Shown here one piece after another: positions 43,348-52,834 of a stretch of DNA of 64,000 nucleotides; position 1 is the first letter of the stretch, and every line of letters starts with the position of its first letter. The stretch spans positions 158,115 to 222,114 of the forward strand of contig LWTK01000033.1 in NCBI GenBank assembly GCA_003326205.1, given 5' to 3'. The stretch comes from Nostoc sp. ATCC 43529 (GTDB lineage: Bacteria; Cyanobacteriota; Cyanobacteriia; Cyanobacteriales; Nostocaceae). The position numbers and the translations under genes are program-made. The notes beneath the pieces were generated by a model. It was not told the DNA's origin. It did not search any database and worked only from the letters and a program-made list of their open reading frames with translations.

Positions 43348-45261
43348 TCAATCATTAATCATCCTTTGATAGCGCCCTAGTGCAATTAAAGGAAAGTATT
43401 GTTGATACATGTGATACTTGAGATAAAAATGGCAAGGAAAACCAGTACCTGTGAAGTCTGCCTCAAACCAAGTACCATCCGGCTGTTGAGTTGCCACAAG
43501 ATAGTTAATTCCCCGTTCAATGGCTTCAAGTGCTAATTTACCAGTTGCCTCACCTGCTGCCAACAGGCCAATTAAAGCCCAAGCAGTTTGAGATGCAGTA
43601 CTGCGTCCTTTTCCTTTAAGACTGGGATCGTCGTAGCTGCGACAAGTTTCGCCCCAACCACCATCTGGGTTTTGACATCCCACTAACCAAGCAACACCTC
43701 GTTCTATATTGAGCTTATACTTTTGAGGGTCAATCAACGCCAAAGCTGATAAAACGCCACTAGTACCGTAGATGTAATTTACACCCCAACGCCCAAACCA
43801 ACAACCTTCTGTTTCTTGTTCGTTCAAAAGATAAGTAAGCGCCCGCTCTAGGTTACGCGGTTCAATTGATAAACCGCAAGCACCCAGCATTTCTACTACC
43901 CTAGCGGTAACATCTGCGGTGTTTGGGTCGATCATCGCTTTCAAGTCTCCATAGGGAATGGAGTTAAGCCAATCTTGGTCGTTGTCCAAATCAAAAGCAG
44001 CCCAACCGCCTGGTTTACATTGCATAGTTGCAATCCATTTTAAGGCACGAGCGATCGCAGCCTGTTTGAGTTTTTCATTAGGCAGTTTCGCTTGATGCAG
44101 TGCCATCACCACCACAGCCGAATCATCGACATCGGGATAAAAGCGATTGTCAAACTCAAACGCCCAAGCCCCTGGTTTTCCCTGGCGATTTTTGACAGCC
44201 CAATCTCCGTAGTCCAAAATTTGCTTTTGCAGCAACCATTCGCCAGCTTGTACCACAGCCGGATGGTATGGTGCAAAACCTGAATCTACCAAAGCACGCA
44301 TCACCCAAGCTGTATCCCAAATTGGTGAAATACAAGGTTGTACTCGGTAGCAATCCTGTGTTTCAATCGCAAAATTATCAATTGCCCGCAGCCCTCGTTC
44401 GACAATGGGGTCGTTTTGGTCATAATCCAAACACCGCAAAGCCAGCATGGAATTGAGCATCGCTGGAATAATTCCACCCCAGTCGCCTGTAGCTTCTTGC
44501 CGTTCTAAAACCCACTTTTCGGCAGCTTTGATGCCTTCTTCCCGGAAGGGTACTAAATTTAGGCGTTCTGCCAACTTGAAGCCATCATCCAAGGCGAGGA
44601 ATAAATCTGTCCAATCGTTATTTTTGGGTAATTCCCACTGGACTTTATCCACACCTTCAACGTATAGTTCATCTAGGTTGATACCTTGGTCAGTGAGAAA
44701 AATCGGTTTGCGATCGCATACAATCAACAACGGTACAGTGCTGGAACGCGCCCAACTAGACATCTCGTAAATATTAACTGGAAAAGCTTCCGGCAACAGC
44801 ATTATCCAAGGTGGTAGCGAGGGAATACCGCGCCAGTTGTAACAGCCAATCAAAGCTAAGTGCAACTTAGTAAAAATCCGAGTTTTACCGATCCCACCGC
44901 GTTCGAGAATAAACTTTCGCGCCCGAACCATCGCCGGATCGCTTGCTGGCACACCCAACAGTCTCAGCGCCATGTAGGCTTCAACTGAGGTACTAAGTTC
45001 TCCGCCATCACCAAAGAAAAGCTCCCAGCCGCCATGTTCGCGTTGTTCTTGACGCAGGTAGGCTGCAACTTTGTGCAAAGGTCTTTTTTGGTCTGTTCCC
45101 CAAATCTTATGCAAAAGGACGACTTCAGCAGTGATGGTGACATTAGATTCCAACTCTGCCCACCAGTAACCTGCCGGATTTTGAATTGAAAGCAGATATT
45201 CTTGGCTAGCTGCGATCGCTTCTGCAATTTGCTTGACTTTTACCCTGTCTTGTGTTTGCAT
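43348..45261 (-). CDS. shc: squalene-hopene cyclase
   Basis: About 637 residues from ATG 45261; the frame reaches 45291. It cyclises squalene to hopene or hopanol, the first step of hopanoid membrane lipid synthesis, as a monotopic membrane enzyme. The catalytic DxDD box reads DVDDSA near residue 378. Many QW-type repeats are visible, for example QNPAGYWWAELE, QREHGGWELF, QEATGDWGG, KPGGWAAFDLDN, QNPDGGWGETCRSYDD and QQPDGTWFEADFTG. The ending FPLIALGRYQ is typical. The hopene glycosyltransferase-like gene hpnB lies 7.5 kb away, beyond the CHAT cluster. Confidence 0.97.
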   Translation of the reverse strand: MQTQDRVKVKQIAEAIAASQEYLLSIQNPAGYWWAELESNVTITAEVVLLHKIWGTDQKRPLHKVAAYLRQEQREHGGWELFFGDGGELSTSVEAYMALRLLGVPASDPAMVRARKFILERGGIGKTRIFTKLHLALIGCYNWRGIPSLPPWIMLLPEAFPVNIYEMSSWARSSTVPLLIVCDRKPIFLTDQGINLDELYVEGVDKVQWELPKNNDWTDLFLALDDGFKLAERLNLVPFREEGIKAAEKWVLERQEATGDWGGIIPAMLNSMLALRCLDYDQNDPIVERGLRAIDNFAIETQDCYRVQPCISPIWDTAWVMRALVDSGFAPYHPAVVQAGEWLLQKQILDYGDWAVKNRQGKPGAWAFEFDNRFYPDVDDSAVVVMALHQAKLPNEKLKQAAIARALKWIATMQCKPGGWAAFDLDNDQDWLNSIPYGDLKAMIDPNTADVTARVVEMLGACGLSIEPRNLERALTYLLNEQETEGCWFGRWGVNYIYGTSGVLSALALIDPQKYKLNIERGVAWLVGCQNPDGGWGETCRSYDDPSLKGKGRSTASQTAWALIGLLAAGEATGKLALEAIERGINYLVATQQPDGTWFEADFTGTGFPCHFYLKYHMYQQYFPLIALGRYQRMIND

Positions 45262-45545
45262 GAAAAACCGTTCAACCTCAACACTCAACACTAGTTAACA
45301 ACACGGCAATACAGGTCAAAAAATTATTATCCTCTATCAGTGGACATAGTATTTTGTCTGAGTCACGGAGAATTTGCAAGAGGTTGGGGTGTGTGGATGT
45401 GTAGCAAAAGCTTTCAGGAAAAGGTAATGGTCGTTTTGTAGTGTTTTTTTTAGGGCACAGAGAGCGATCGCACTGACTAAATTTAAATATTAGGGCAAGA
45501 ATCGCAGTTAATTCCCAATCTTTGACTTTTAGGAAACCTCTGGTT

Positions 45546-48500
45546 ATGGATGAACAACGGATGCAGGCTTATGTGAAGCTGATTGAGCAGCTTTTTGGTT
45601 GTGCTAGCCGGGAAGAGTTAGCAGCAGTTTTGCAGCAGGACGCCGAGTTGGTGGATGCAGAGTTATTGGTGGTCATGCAGGAGTATGCGGCGCATCTGGA
45701 TAGTCAAGGCAATGGAAATGCGGCACAGTGGCTGTTGGGAATAGCAGAGCAGTTGGCACAAGCAATGGGAATAACGGATGCTGGGGCACAGAAGTTTTTG
45801 TGGGCGGTGTTGCAACTTGTGGAACAGAGCAAAGGCGATGCCCAACAAGTTTATCCGTTTTTAGTGCAGCATCAAGACGGGCTGAATGAACAACTGCTGG
45901 AAACTTTGCCGAAAGTAGCAGCGAGTTTGCTGGGAGGCGAATCAAAGCAGCAGCAGTTTGTCGCAACTGTTCTCAGTATGTTTGGGGACTTGATTCAACA
46001 ATTTCCCTTAGGGCAACGCTGGTTGAATGTGGAATTGGGTATTACCGCTTATCAATTTGCCCTGCAAGTTAGAACCCGTGAAGGCTTTCCCGAACAATGG
46101 GCAACCACCCAGAGTAATCTGGCAAATGCTTACAGGGAGAGGATTTTGGGTGAGAGGGCAGATAATCTCGAACAAGCGATCGCCACTTTTCAACTTGCCC
46201 TACAAGTCTTTACCCGTGGGGCATTTCCTCAAAATTGGGCAATAAACCAGAATAATCTGGCACTTGCCTACGTTGAACGAATTCAGGGGGAGAGGGCAGA
46301 TAACCTCGAACAATCCATCGCTGCTTCTCAACTTGCTCTGCAAGTCTTTACCCGTGAAGCGTTTCCTCAAATGTGGGCACTCACCCAAAGTAATATGGCA
46401 AATACCTACAGAGAAAGGATTCGCAGAGATAGGGCTGATAATCTTGAACAATCTATCGCTGCTTGCCAACTCGCCTTACAAGTCTTTACCCGTGAAACCT
46501 TTCCCAAAGATTGGGCACACACCCAACATAATCTGGCACTTGCCTACCTTGAGCGGATTCAGGAGGATAGAGCAGATAACCTTGAACAATCCATCGCTGT
46601 TTTTCAACGCGCCCTGCAAGTCAGAACCCGTGAAGCCTTTCCCCAAGATTGGGCACTCACCCAGAGTAATCTGGCAAATGCCCACCTTAAGCGGATTCAG
46701 GGGGATAGAGCAGATAACCTTGAACAATCCATCGCCGCTTCTGAACTCGCCCTACAAGTTTTTACTCGTGAGGCGTTTCCCCAACAGTGGGCACACACCC
46801 AGCATAATCTGGCACTTGCTTACTTTGAGCGAATTCAGGGAGATAAGGCAGATAACCTCGAACAAGCGATTACCACTTATCAACTCGCCCTGCAAGTCAG
46901 AACTCGTGAGGCTTTTCCCCAAGATTGGGCAATGACTCAGTATAATCTCGGAAATGCCTATGTTGAGCGAATTCAGGGGGAGAAGGCAGATAATCTCGAA
47001 CAAGCGATCACTGCTTATCAACTCGCTCTGCAAGTCTCGACCCGTCAAGCGTTTCCCCAACAGTGGGCAATGATCCAGAATAATCTGGGAAATGCCTACG
47101 TTGAGCGAATTCAGGGGGAGAAGGCAGATAATCTCGAACAGGCGATTGCCGCTTCTCAACTTGCCCTGCAAGTCTTTAGTCGTGAGACGTTTCCCCAACA
47201 GTGGGCAATGTCCCAGTATAATTTGGCACGTGCTTATAGGAGGCGGATTCGGGGAGATAAGGAAGAGAACCTCGAACAAGCCAACGCTGGTTGTGAACTT
47301 TCCCTAGAAGTCTTTACCCGTGAAGCGTTTCCCAAAGATTGGGCAATCACCCAAAATAATTTGGCAAAGGACTACATAGAGCGGAATCGAGGAGATATTG
47401 CAGATAATCTCGAACGAGCGATCGCTGCTTCTAAACTTGCTCTGGAAGTATATACTCGTGAGGCGTTTCCCCAACAGTGGGCAATGACCCAAAATAATCT
47501 GTCAAACGCTTACAGAGAGAGGGTTAGGGGAGATAGGGCAGATAATCTCGAACAAGCGATCAGCGCTTGTGAACTTGCTTTGCAAGTCTTTACCCGTGAG
47601 GCGTTTCCTCAAGATTGGGCACTCGCTCAGTTTTCTCTGGCAAATGCCTACCTTGAGCGGATTTGGGGGGATAGGGCAAAGAACCTTGAACAAGCTATCG
47701 CCATTTATCAACTCGCTCTGCAAGTGAGAACCCGTGAGGCGTTTCTCGAAGATTGGGCAGCCACCCAGATGAATCTGGCAAATGCTTACCTTGAGAGGAT
47801 TCGAGGGGAGAGAGCAGATAACCTCGAACAAGCCATTACTACTTTTCAACTTGCCCTGCAAGTCTTTACCCGTGAGGCATTTTCCAAAGATTGGGCAATG
47901 ACCCAGAATAATCTGGGAATTGCCTACAGGGAGAGGATTCGAGAGAAGAAAGCAGATAATGTCGAACAAGCCATTGCTGCTTTTCAACTCGCTCTGCAAG
48001 TCTTTACCCGTGAAGCATTTCCTCAAAGATGGGCAGAAACACAAATGAATCTGGCAAATGCCTACGTTGAGAGGATTCGAGGAGAGAGGGCAGATAATCT
48101 CGAACAAGCGATCACTGCTTCTCAACTCGCCCTGCAAGTCTTTACCCGTGAAGCGTTTCCCCAAAAGTGGGCACTTACTCAGCATAATCTGGCACTTGCC
48201 TATAGCGAGCGGATTCGAGGGGAGAGAGCAAATAACCTCAAACAAGCGATCACTGCTTCTCAACTCGCCCTACAAGTCTTGACCCGTGAAGCATTTCCCC
48301 AACAATGGGCAATGACCCAGATAAATTTGGCGCTTGCCTACAGTAAGCCGATTCCGGGGGATAGAGATAGAGCAGATAACGTCGAACAATCCATTGCTGC
48401 TTGTCAACTTGCCCTGCAAGTCTTTACTCGTGAAGCATTTCCCCAACAATGGGCAATGACCCAGATAAATTTGGCAACTGCTTATCTTGAGAGGATTCCG

Positions 48501-50393
48501 GGGGATAGGGCAGATAACCTCGAACAATCCATTGCTGCTTGTAAACTCGCCCTGCAAGTCTTGACCCGTGAAGCGTTTCCCGAACAGTGGGCAATGACTC
48601 AGAGTAATCTTGCAAATGCCTACAGGGAGAGGATTCAGGGGGATAGGGCAGATAACCTCCAACAAGCGATCGCTGCTTATCAACTCGCCCTGGAAGTCAG
48701 AACCAGTGAGGCGTTTCCCAAAAATTGCCGTCATACTGCCCGCAACCTCGGCAACCTCCACTTTGAGCAACAAGCTTGGGCAGAAGCCGCTAGTAACTAC
48801 GCTCTCGCCTTTGAAGCAGGCGAAATCCTCTACCAATCTGCCATTTTACTCGATGGTAAAACCGCTGAACTTGCCGAAAACAACAACCTGCCCCGCCGTG
48901 CTGCCTATGCCCTGGCCCGTACTGGCGATTTGCAAGCAGCTGTCCTGACTTTAGAACGAGGTCGCGCCCGTGGACTCAGTGAAAACCTAGACCGAGACAA
49001 AAGCGACCTGACTCAACTTCAGCAACTCGCCCCCAGTCTTTATACTCAATACAGAGATACCACCAACCAACGCCGTAACCTCGAAAGCCAAGAACGCCTG
49101 CGGATGACTTCAGATGAACGCCATAGTCTAACTCCCGAAGCTCTCCGCACCCAAGCCCTGCAAATACAGGAAACCTTGATAAAAATCATTGAGCAAATCC
49201 GTCAAGTTCCCAGCTACGAAGACTTTTTGGCTCAACCCACCTTCGATGATATCCGCCAAACTCTGCGCTCCGATATTCCCCTCGTCTACCTCGTAACCAC
49301 TTCTGCTGGCAGCCTTGCTCTCATCCTCACCCAAGAGGGCATTGATCATCTGTGGTTGGATGACCTCACCGAAAACAGCCTACAAGAAATTTTCTTAGCC
49401 TGGTTCAGCGCTTATTATGACCAATCGCAAAGTAACCATCAGGCTTGGCTAGACGCCATTGACCAAGGCACTTGCCAACTCTGGCAACCCCTAATGTCAC
49501 CCCTAATCAACCACCTCCAAGAGCGCAATTTCCAGCAAGCCGTCCTCATTCCCACAGGACTCCTCAGCTTTCTGCCCCTCCATGCTGCCTGGGTAGAAGA
49601 TTCTAACGCTCTTACTAAGAGGTACTACGCCCTTGATGCCATCCACTTTACCTATGTTCCCAATGCGCGATCGCTCTCAACGGCTCAAGAAATTGCTCAA
49701 CGGACTTTCGCAGATTCAATACTAGCAATTGATGAACCCAAGCATGAAGGCGCTAATCCCTTGCCGAATTCAAAACGAGAAGTTAAAGAGGCTGTTGCTA
49801 CTTTCCAAAATCCCCAAGTTTTCACTCAAGAACAAGCAACCAGAGAGGCTGTTCTCGCTGCCTTACCGCATTACAAAATTTTGCACTGTTCTTGCCACGG
49901 CAAAGCTGACTTAGAAGCACCCCTCAAAAGTGGTCTTGCTATGACAGGTGAAGCCATACTTACCCTGCGTGACCTCCTCGACCTTAAACTGGTGGAAAAT
50001 AACCAGGGTGGTATCCGCGTTGCCATTCTCTCCGCTTGTGAAACTGGATTGCCAGGAATTGAACTAGCGGATGAAGCCATCAGTTTACCCACAGGCTTAC
50101 TTCAGGCGGGTGTTGCCGGAGTCGTCGCTTCCCTTTGGTCAGTTTCCGACCTCAGCACTATGGTTCTGTTAAGTCGGTTTTACACACTGTGGCGTCACCA
50201 GCATTTACAGCCATCACAAGCTTTAATCACAGCCCAAAAATGGCTCCGCGATGCCGAACCGCGTGATATAGTTGCTCACTGTGAAACATTTATTCCCGAA
50301 CTGGCATCCAAGAAAGGGGATTTATATCGATCGCTGCGATTAGATTTCTCCCATCCCTACCACTGGGCAGCTTTCAGCTACACGGGAGTTTGA
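45546..50393 (+). CDS. TPR-CHAT caspase-like protease with 19 tandem 46-residue repeats
   Basis: About 1615 residues. After an N-terminal helical region (1-170), residues 171-1046 are 19 head-to-tail units of 46 residues (typical core LALQVFTREAFP, WAMTQNNLANAYRERI, ADNLEQAIAA), each a variant TPR with a conserved Trp; a 20th is degenerate. The C-terminal CHAT domain (about 1290-1615) has the caspase-type dyad H1451 (HCSCHGKAD) and C1498 (ILSACETGLPG). CHAT proteases cut protein targets when their sensor repeats receive a signal. ATG 45546 is preferred to GTG/TTG starts further up. First gene of a four-gene cluster; third-codon C use rises after 48700. Confidence 0.93.
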   Translation: MDEQRMQAYVKLIEQLFGCASREELAAVLQQDAELVDAELLVVMQEYAAHLDSQGNGNAAQWLLGIAEQLAQAMGITDAGAQKFLWAVLQLVEQSKGDAQQVYPFLVQHQDGLNEQLLETLPKVAASLLGGESKQQQFVATVLSMFGDLIQQFPLGQRWLNVELGITAYQFALQVRTREGFPEQWATTQSNLANAYRERILGERADNLEQAIATFQLALQVFTRGAFPQNWAINQNNLALAYVERIQGERADNLEQSIAASQLALQVFTREAFPQMWALTQSNMANTYRERIRRDRADNLEQSIAACQLALQVFTRETFPKDWAHTQHNLALAYLERIQEDRADNLEQSIAVFQRALQVRTREAFPQDWALTQSNLANAHLKRIQGDRADNLEQSIAASELALQVFTREAFPQQWAHTQHNLALAYFERIQGDKADNLEQAITTYQLALQVRTREAFPQDWAMTQYNLGNAYVERIQGEKADNLEQAITAYQLALQVSTRQAFPQQWAMIQNNLGNAYVERIQGEKADNLEQAIAASQLALQVFSRETFPQQWAMSQYNLARAYRRRIRGDKEENLEQANAGCELSLEVFTREAFPKDWAITQNNLAKDYIERNRGDIADNLERAIAASKLALEVYTREAFPQQWAMTQNNLSNAYRERVRGDRADNLEQAISACELALQVFTREAFPQDWALAQFSLANAYLERIWGDRAKNLEQAIAIYQLALQVRTREAFLEDWAATQMNLANAYLERIRGERADNLEQAITTFQLALQVFTREAFSKDWAMTQNNLGIAYRERIREKKADNVEQAIAAFQLALQVFTREAFPQRWAETQMNLANAYVERIRGERADNLEQAITASQLALQVFTREAFPQKWALTQHNLALAYSERIRGERANNLKQAITASQLALQVLTREAFPQQWAMTQINLALAYSKPIPGDRDRADNVEQSIAACQLALQVFTREAFPQQWAMTQINLATAYLERIPGDRADNLEQSIAACKLALQVLTREAFPEQWAMTQSNLANAYRERIQGDRADNLQQAIAAYQLALEVRTSEAFPKNCRHTARNLGNLHFEQQAWAEAASNYALAFEAGEILYQSAILLDGKTAELAENNNLPRRAAYALARTGDLQAAVLTLERGRARGLSENLDRDKSDLTQLQQLAPSLYTQYRDTTNQRRNLESQERLRMTSDERHSLTPEALRTQALQIQETLIKIIEQIRQVPSYEDFLAQPTFDDIRQTLRSDIPLVYLVTTSAGSLALILTQEGIDHLWLDDLTENSLQEIFLAWFSAYYDQSQSNHQAWLDAIDQGTCQLWQPLMSPLINHLQERNFQQAVLIPTGLLSFLPLHAAWVEDSNALTKRYYALDAIHFTYVPNARSLSTAQEIAQRTFADSILAIDEPKHEGANPLPNSKREVKEAVATFQNPQVFTQEQATREAVLAALPHYKILHCSCHGKADLEAPLKSGLAMTGEAILTLRDLLDLKLVENNQGGIRVAILSACETGLPGIELADEAISLPTGLLQAGVAGVVASLWSVSDLSTMVLLSRFYTLWRHQHLQPSQALITAQKWLRDAEPRDIVAHCETFIPELASKKGDLYRSLRLDFSHPYHWAAFSYTGV
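46056..48683 (+). repeat. 19 tandem 138-bp repeats inside the CHAT gene
   Basis: The unit is exactly 138 bases; 19 units plus a single 6-base insertion (unit 17, GATAGA duplicated near 48360) account for 2628 bases. Long antisense frames across this block are a by-product of the period being a multiple of three. Confidence 0.92.
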
Positions 50394-50396
50394 ACT

Positions 50397-50451
50397 GGGG
50401 ACAGGGGACAGGGGACTGGGGATTGGGGATTGGGGACTAGGGACTGGGAAG
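50397..50451. repeat. GGGACTG/GGGATTG heptamer tandem repeat
   Basis: About eight copies of a 7-base unit directly after the CHAT gene stop. Confidence 0.85.
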
Positions 50452-50559
50452 GTTTGAATGGGGGTTCAGACCGAATGGCACGCTTGTAAACTGACGCTCT
50501 TACACGGAGACACTCTTAAAATTAATTCAAAGTTATTCCAACCTGTTATTTAAGCAACC

Positions 50560-50934
50560 ATGACTGATAATTTCTCAATTTTAGAAACTGCTCTGGCTAT
50601 TCGTCCCCACCTCTCTCAATTACTGGGCGCTGAAGCTGGAGAACAAATGCGCCAAGAACTTGACGAACTCCTACAACAAGCTCAAGCTGGAGAATCCGTC
50701 GAGGATTCTATCTGGGAGTTACTGACGGACACGAGAGCCACTCGCAACTGGGTAACGCAATTCCAAGACAGGAATGCAACTCAAAAAGGATACAGTTCAC
50801 TACCTGGTAAAATATCTGATATTTCTGCACCCGAATTTAAATGTCCTCTGTGCGATTATACTATGTCACGCGCTCGCATTGGTCGATTCATCTGTAAAGT
50901 TCACGACGTTCCCCTCGAACCCATTCAAGCATAA
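50560..50934 (+). CDS. small helical protein with C-terminal zinc ribbon
   Basis: 124 residues. The first 80 are helical and acidic (ALAIRPHLSQLLGAEAGEQM, RQELDELLQQAQAGESVEDS), followed by a linker (NATQKGYSSLPGKISDIS) and a C-terminal zinc-binding module with CPLCDY, then FICKVHDVPL (C-x2-C ... C-x2-H). The flexible linker between the two parts could be a protease cleavage site. It is the second gene after the CHAT protease, and the next gene begins 37 bases later. Similar small proteins next to CHAT genes make a target or adaptor role plausible; not shown by sequence. Confidence 0.8.
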   Translation: MTDNFSILETALAIRPHLSQLLGAEAGEQMRQELDELLQQAQAGESVEDSIWELLTDTRATRNWVTQFQDRNATQKGYSSLPGKISDISAPEFKCPLCDYTMSRARIGRFICKVHDVPLEPIQA

Positions 50935-50971
50935 CGATACAATACTCACAACCGACGCACCCCAAACGGCA

Positions 50972-51535
50972 ATGGTTCAAACTCCCCCCAAACGCTTGAC
51001 CCTCAATGAATTTCTCCAGCTGCCGGAAACCAAACCTGCTAGTGAATTCATCGACGGTCAGATTATCCAAAAACCCATGCCCCAAGGAAAACACAGTACA
51101 GTGCAGCTTGACCTTGGTACTGACATCAACCAAGCACTTAAACCCGGACACATCGCCCGCGCTTATTCGGAACTCCGCTGCACCTTTGGCGGTAGGTCGA
51201 TTGTTCCAGATATTGCCGTCTTCACTTGGGAACGCATTCCCCGCGAGCGAGACGGCAAGGTATCCAATAATTTTACCATCGCCCCCGACTGGATCATAGA
51301 AATTCTTTCCCCCGACCAAAGCCAAACCAAAGTTATCCGTAACATCCTCCACAGCCTCGTCCACAGTACCCAAATGGGATGGTTGATTGACCCAGAGGAA
51401 GAACTCGTGTTTGTTTATTTTAGCGATCGCACCATCGCTGTCTATGAACAAGAAAGTGATCGCTTACCCGTCCCAGCCTTTGCCGAATCCTTCAGCCTCA
51501 CTGTTGGTAAACTCTTCAGTTGGCTAACCGAATAG
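50972..51535 (+). CDS. Uma2-family (DUF820) nuclease-fold protein in the CHAT cluster
   Basis: 187 residues from ATG 50972; the frame is open back to 50774 but that part overlaps the zinc-ribbon gene. Signature INGEIIQKPMPQG appears as FIDGQIIQKPMPQGKHS. Catalytic-type Asp is in SIVPDIAVFTWERIP, and the E-x-L strand is in PDWIIEILSPDQS. It is clearly diverged from the two copies at 35828 and 36539 and has more C-ending codons. Its place between the zinc-ribbon and membrane genes (37 and 31 bases away) suggests it belongs to the CHAT operon as a possible DNA-cutting effector. Confidence 0.9.
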   Translation: MVQTPPKRLTLNEFLQLPETKPASEFIDGQIIQKPMPQGKHSTVQLDLGTDINQALKPGHIARAYSELRCTFGGRSIVPDIAVFTWERIPRERDGKVSNNFTIAPDWIIEILSPDQSQTKVIRNILHSLVHSTQMGWLIDPEEELVFVYFSDRTIAVYEQESDRLPVPAFAESFSLTVGKLFSWLTE

Positions 51536-51566
51536 CCCCAGCCCTATCAACTTTCTCGGTGACACC

Positions 51567-52463
51567 ATGTCCGCAAAATTCCTGGAAAGCTTTGGCAGCA
51601 AACTCGCCGAACAATGGGTTGCCAACCTGCTCACCCCCGCCTTTGTCTTTTGGGCAGGGGGAGCCGCCGCAGGGCTACAGCGCTTCGGCTGGAAATCTGC
51701 AAGCACTTGGTTCAGCCAAAAAGACGAATCATTATTACAAATCGCCCTCCTCGTCGGGGTTTTCTGCCTGATTGTTGCCTCTGCCTTTGTGGTGCAACGG
51801 TTCGATTTGCCTGTACTGCGCTTTCTGGAAGGCTACTGGCCTCGCTGGCTGAGTCCTTTGCGTCGTTGGTTGATTGCCAGAGAAGAAAAACGCAGTCAAC
51901 GGATTAGCGATCGCTGGCAAGAACTTAAAAAACTTCAACGCCTCAACCCTAACCAAATCACCACCGAACAGCATGACGAAATGATCCAACTCGACTGGCA
52001 ACAACATTACCTACCCCTGGAAAACCAAATTATGCCCACTCGCTTGGGCAACATCCTGCGTGCTGCGGAACAGTGGCCCCTGGAAAAATATGGATTAGAT
52101 GCGATCGTCTGCTGGTCACGCCTCTGGCTTCTCCTCCCTGATGCCGTCAAAAAAGACCTGCAAGAAGCCCGCACCGACCTCAACACCGCCGCCCGCGTCT
52201 GGCTATGGAGTCTGCTATTTATCGTCTGGACAATTTGGGCATGGTGGGCGGCTCCTGTGGGCATCATCTGTGCCATCTTTGCTTATTACTACTGGGCGCT
52301 TGATGCTGCCAGAAACTATGGTGAACTCATCGAAGCCACCTTTGACCTGCACCGCCATCTGCTTTATCAATCTCTGCGTTGGAATTTACCCCCCGATCCC
52401 AAGGTAGAACGTTGTGTGGGACGGGATCTTACCGAATACTTATGGCGGGGCTGGGGCTTGTGA
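51567..52463 (+). CDS. unrecognised multi-pass membrane protein of the CHAT cluster
   Basis: 298 residues. Two hydrophobic segments near the N-terminus (WVANLLTPAFVFWAGGAAAGL; LLQIALLVGVFCLIVASAFVV), a charged cytoplasmic region of about 120 residues (WLIAREEKRSQRISDRWQEL; NQITTEQHDEMIQLDWQQHY), then two more helices (VWLWSLLFIVWTIWAWW; VGIICAIFAYYYWALDAA), followed by a tail. Four membrane passes are likely. No family recognised. Starting 31 bases after the Uma2 gene, it ends the cluster. A membrane-acting effector or sensor switched by the CHAT protease is a reasonable but unproven reading. Confidence 0.8.
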   Translation: MSAKFLESFGSKLAEQWVANLLTPAFVFWAGGAAAGLQRFGWKSASTWFSQKDESLLQIALLVGVFCLIVASAFVVQRFDLPVLRFLEGYWPRWLSPLRRWLIAREEKRSQRISDRWQELKKLQRLNPNQITTEQHDEMIQLDWQQHYLPLENQIMPTRLGNILRAAEQWPLEKYGLDAIVCWSRLWLLLPDAVKKDLQEARTDLNTAARVWLWSLLFIVWTIWAWWAAPVGIICAIFAYYYWALDAARNYGELIEATFDLHRHLLYQSLRWNLPPDPKVERCVGRDLTEYLWRGWGL

Positions 52464-52834
52464 TTCTTGGAAAAGGCGATCGCCAGAATTTGAGTTGCTA
52501 CACTGATTTACCAATTAATCCCGAGTCACCCTACCCCGGCTTTGATGAAACCTCCCCTCCCCTTTCCAAGGGGAGGGGATTGAGGGGTGGGGTAAAACGG
52601 CTGTAGAACAAAGGTTTGAGCTTAAGTTGACACCAATGGGCAGCGCTGTGCCCCTACAACAGATATGATTTTTTTGAATTCATGCATATTTGGTATTTAT
52701 TGTCAATAAACATCGCTTGATAATTCAGCAAATTCTTTGCGTCTTTGTGTCAATCTTAATGATAAGTGTTCGCCCGAACCTGGTATAAGATCTAGCTTTA
52801 TCCAAGTTTTATGTAGTAGCAGATAGGGACAGTC
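52464..52834. other. gene-free stretch with repeats
   Basis: 370 bases: a CCTCCCCTCCCC...GGGGAGGGGA palindrome at 52551-52580 that may terminate the CHAT cluster transcript, then fragments of the repeats also seen at 41640-41710. No gene. Confidence 0.45.

Noticed and set aside
46056..48683. Regular direct repeats resembling an array
   Set aside because: The period is 138 bases with no unique spacers and it lies in a coding frame, so it is not a CRISPR array. The heptamer tracts are also not CRISPR.
46027..48948. Several long antisense and alternate-frame ORFs across the CHAT gene
   Set aside because: They recur with the 138-base period and only mirror the repeat; the plus-strand frame carries the TPR and CHAT motifs.
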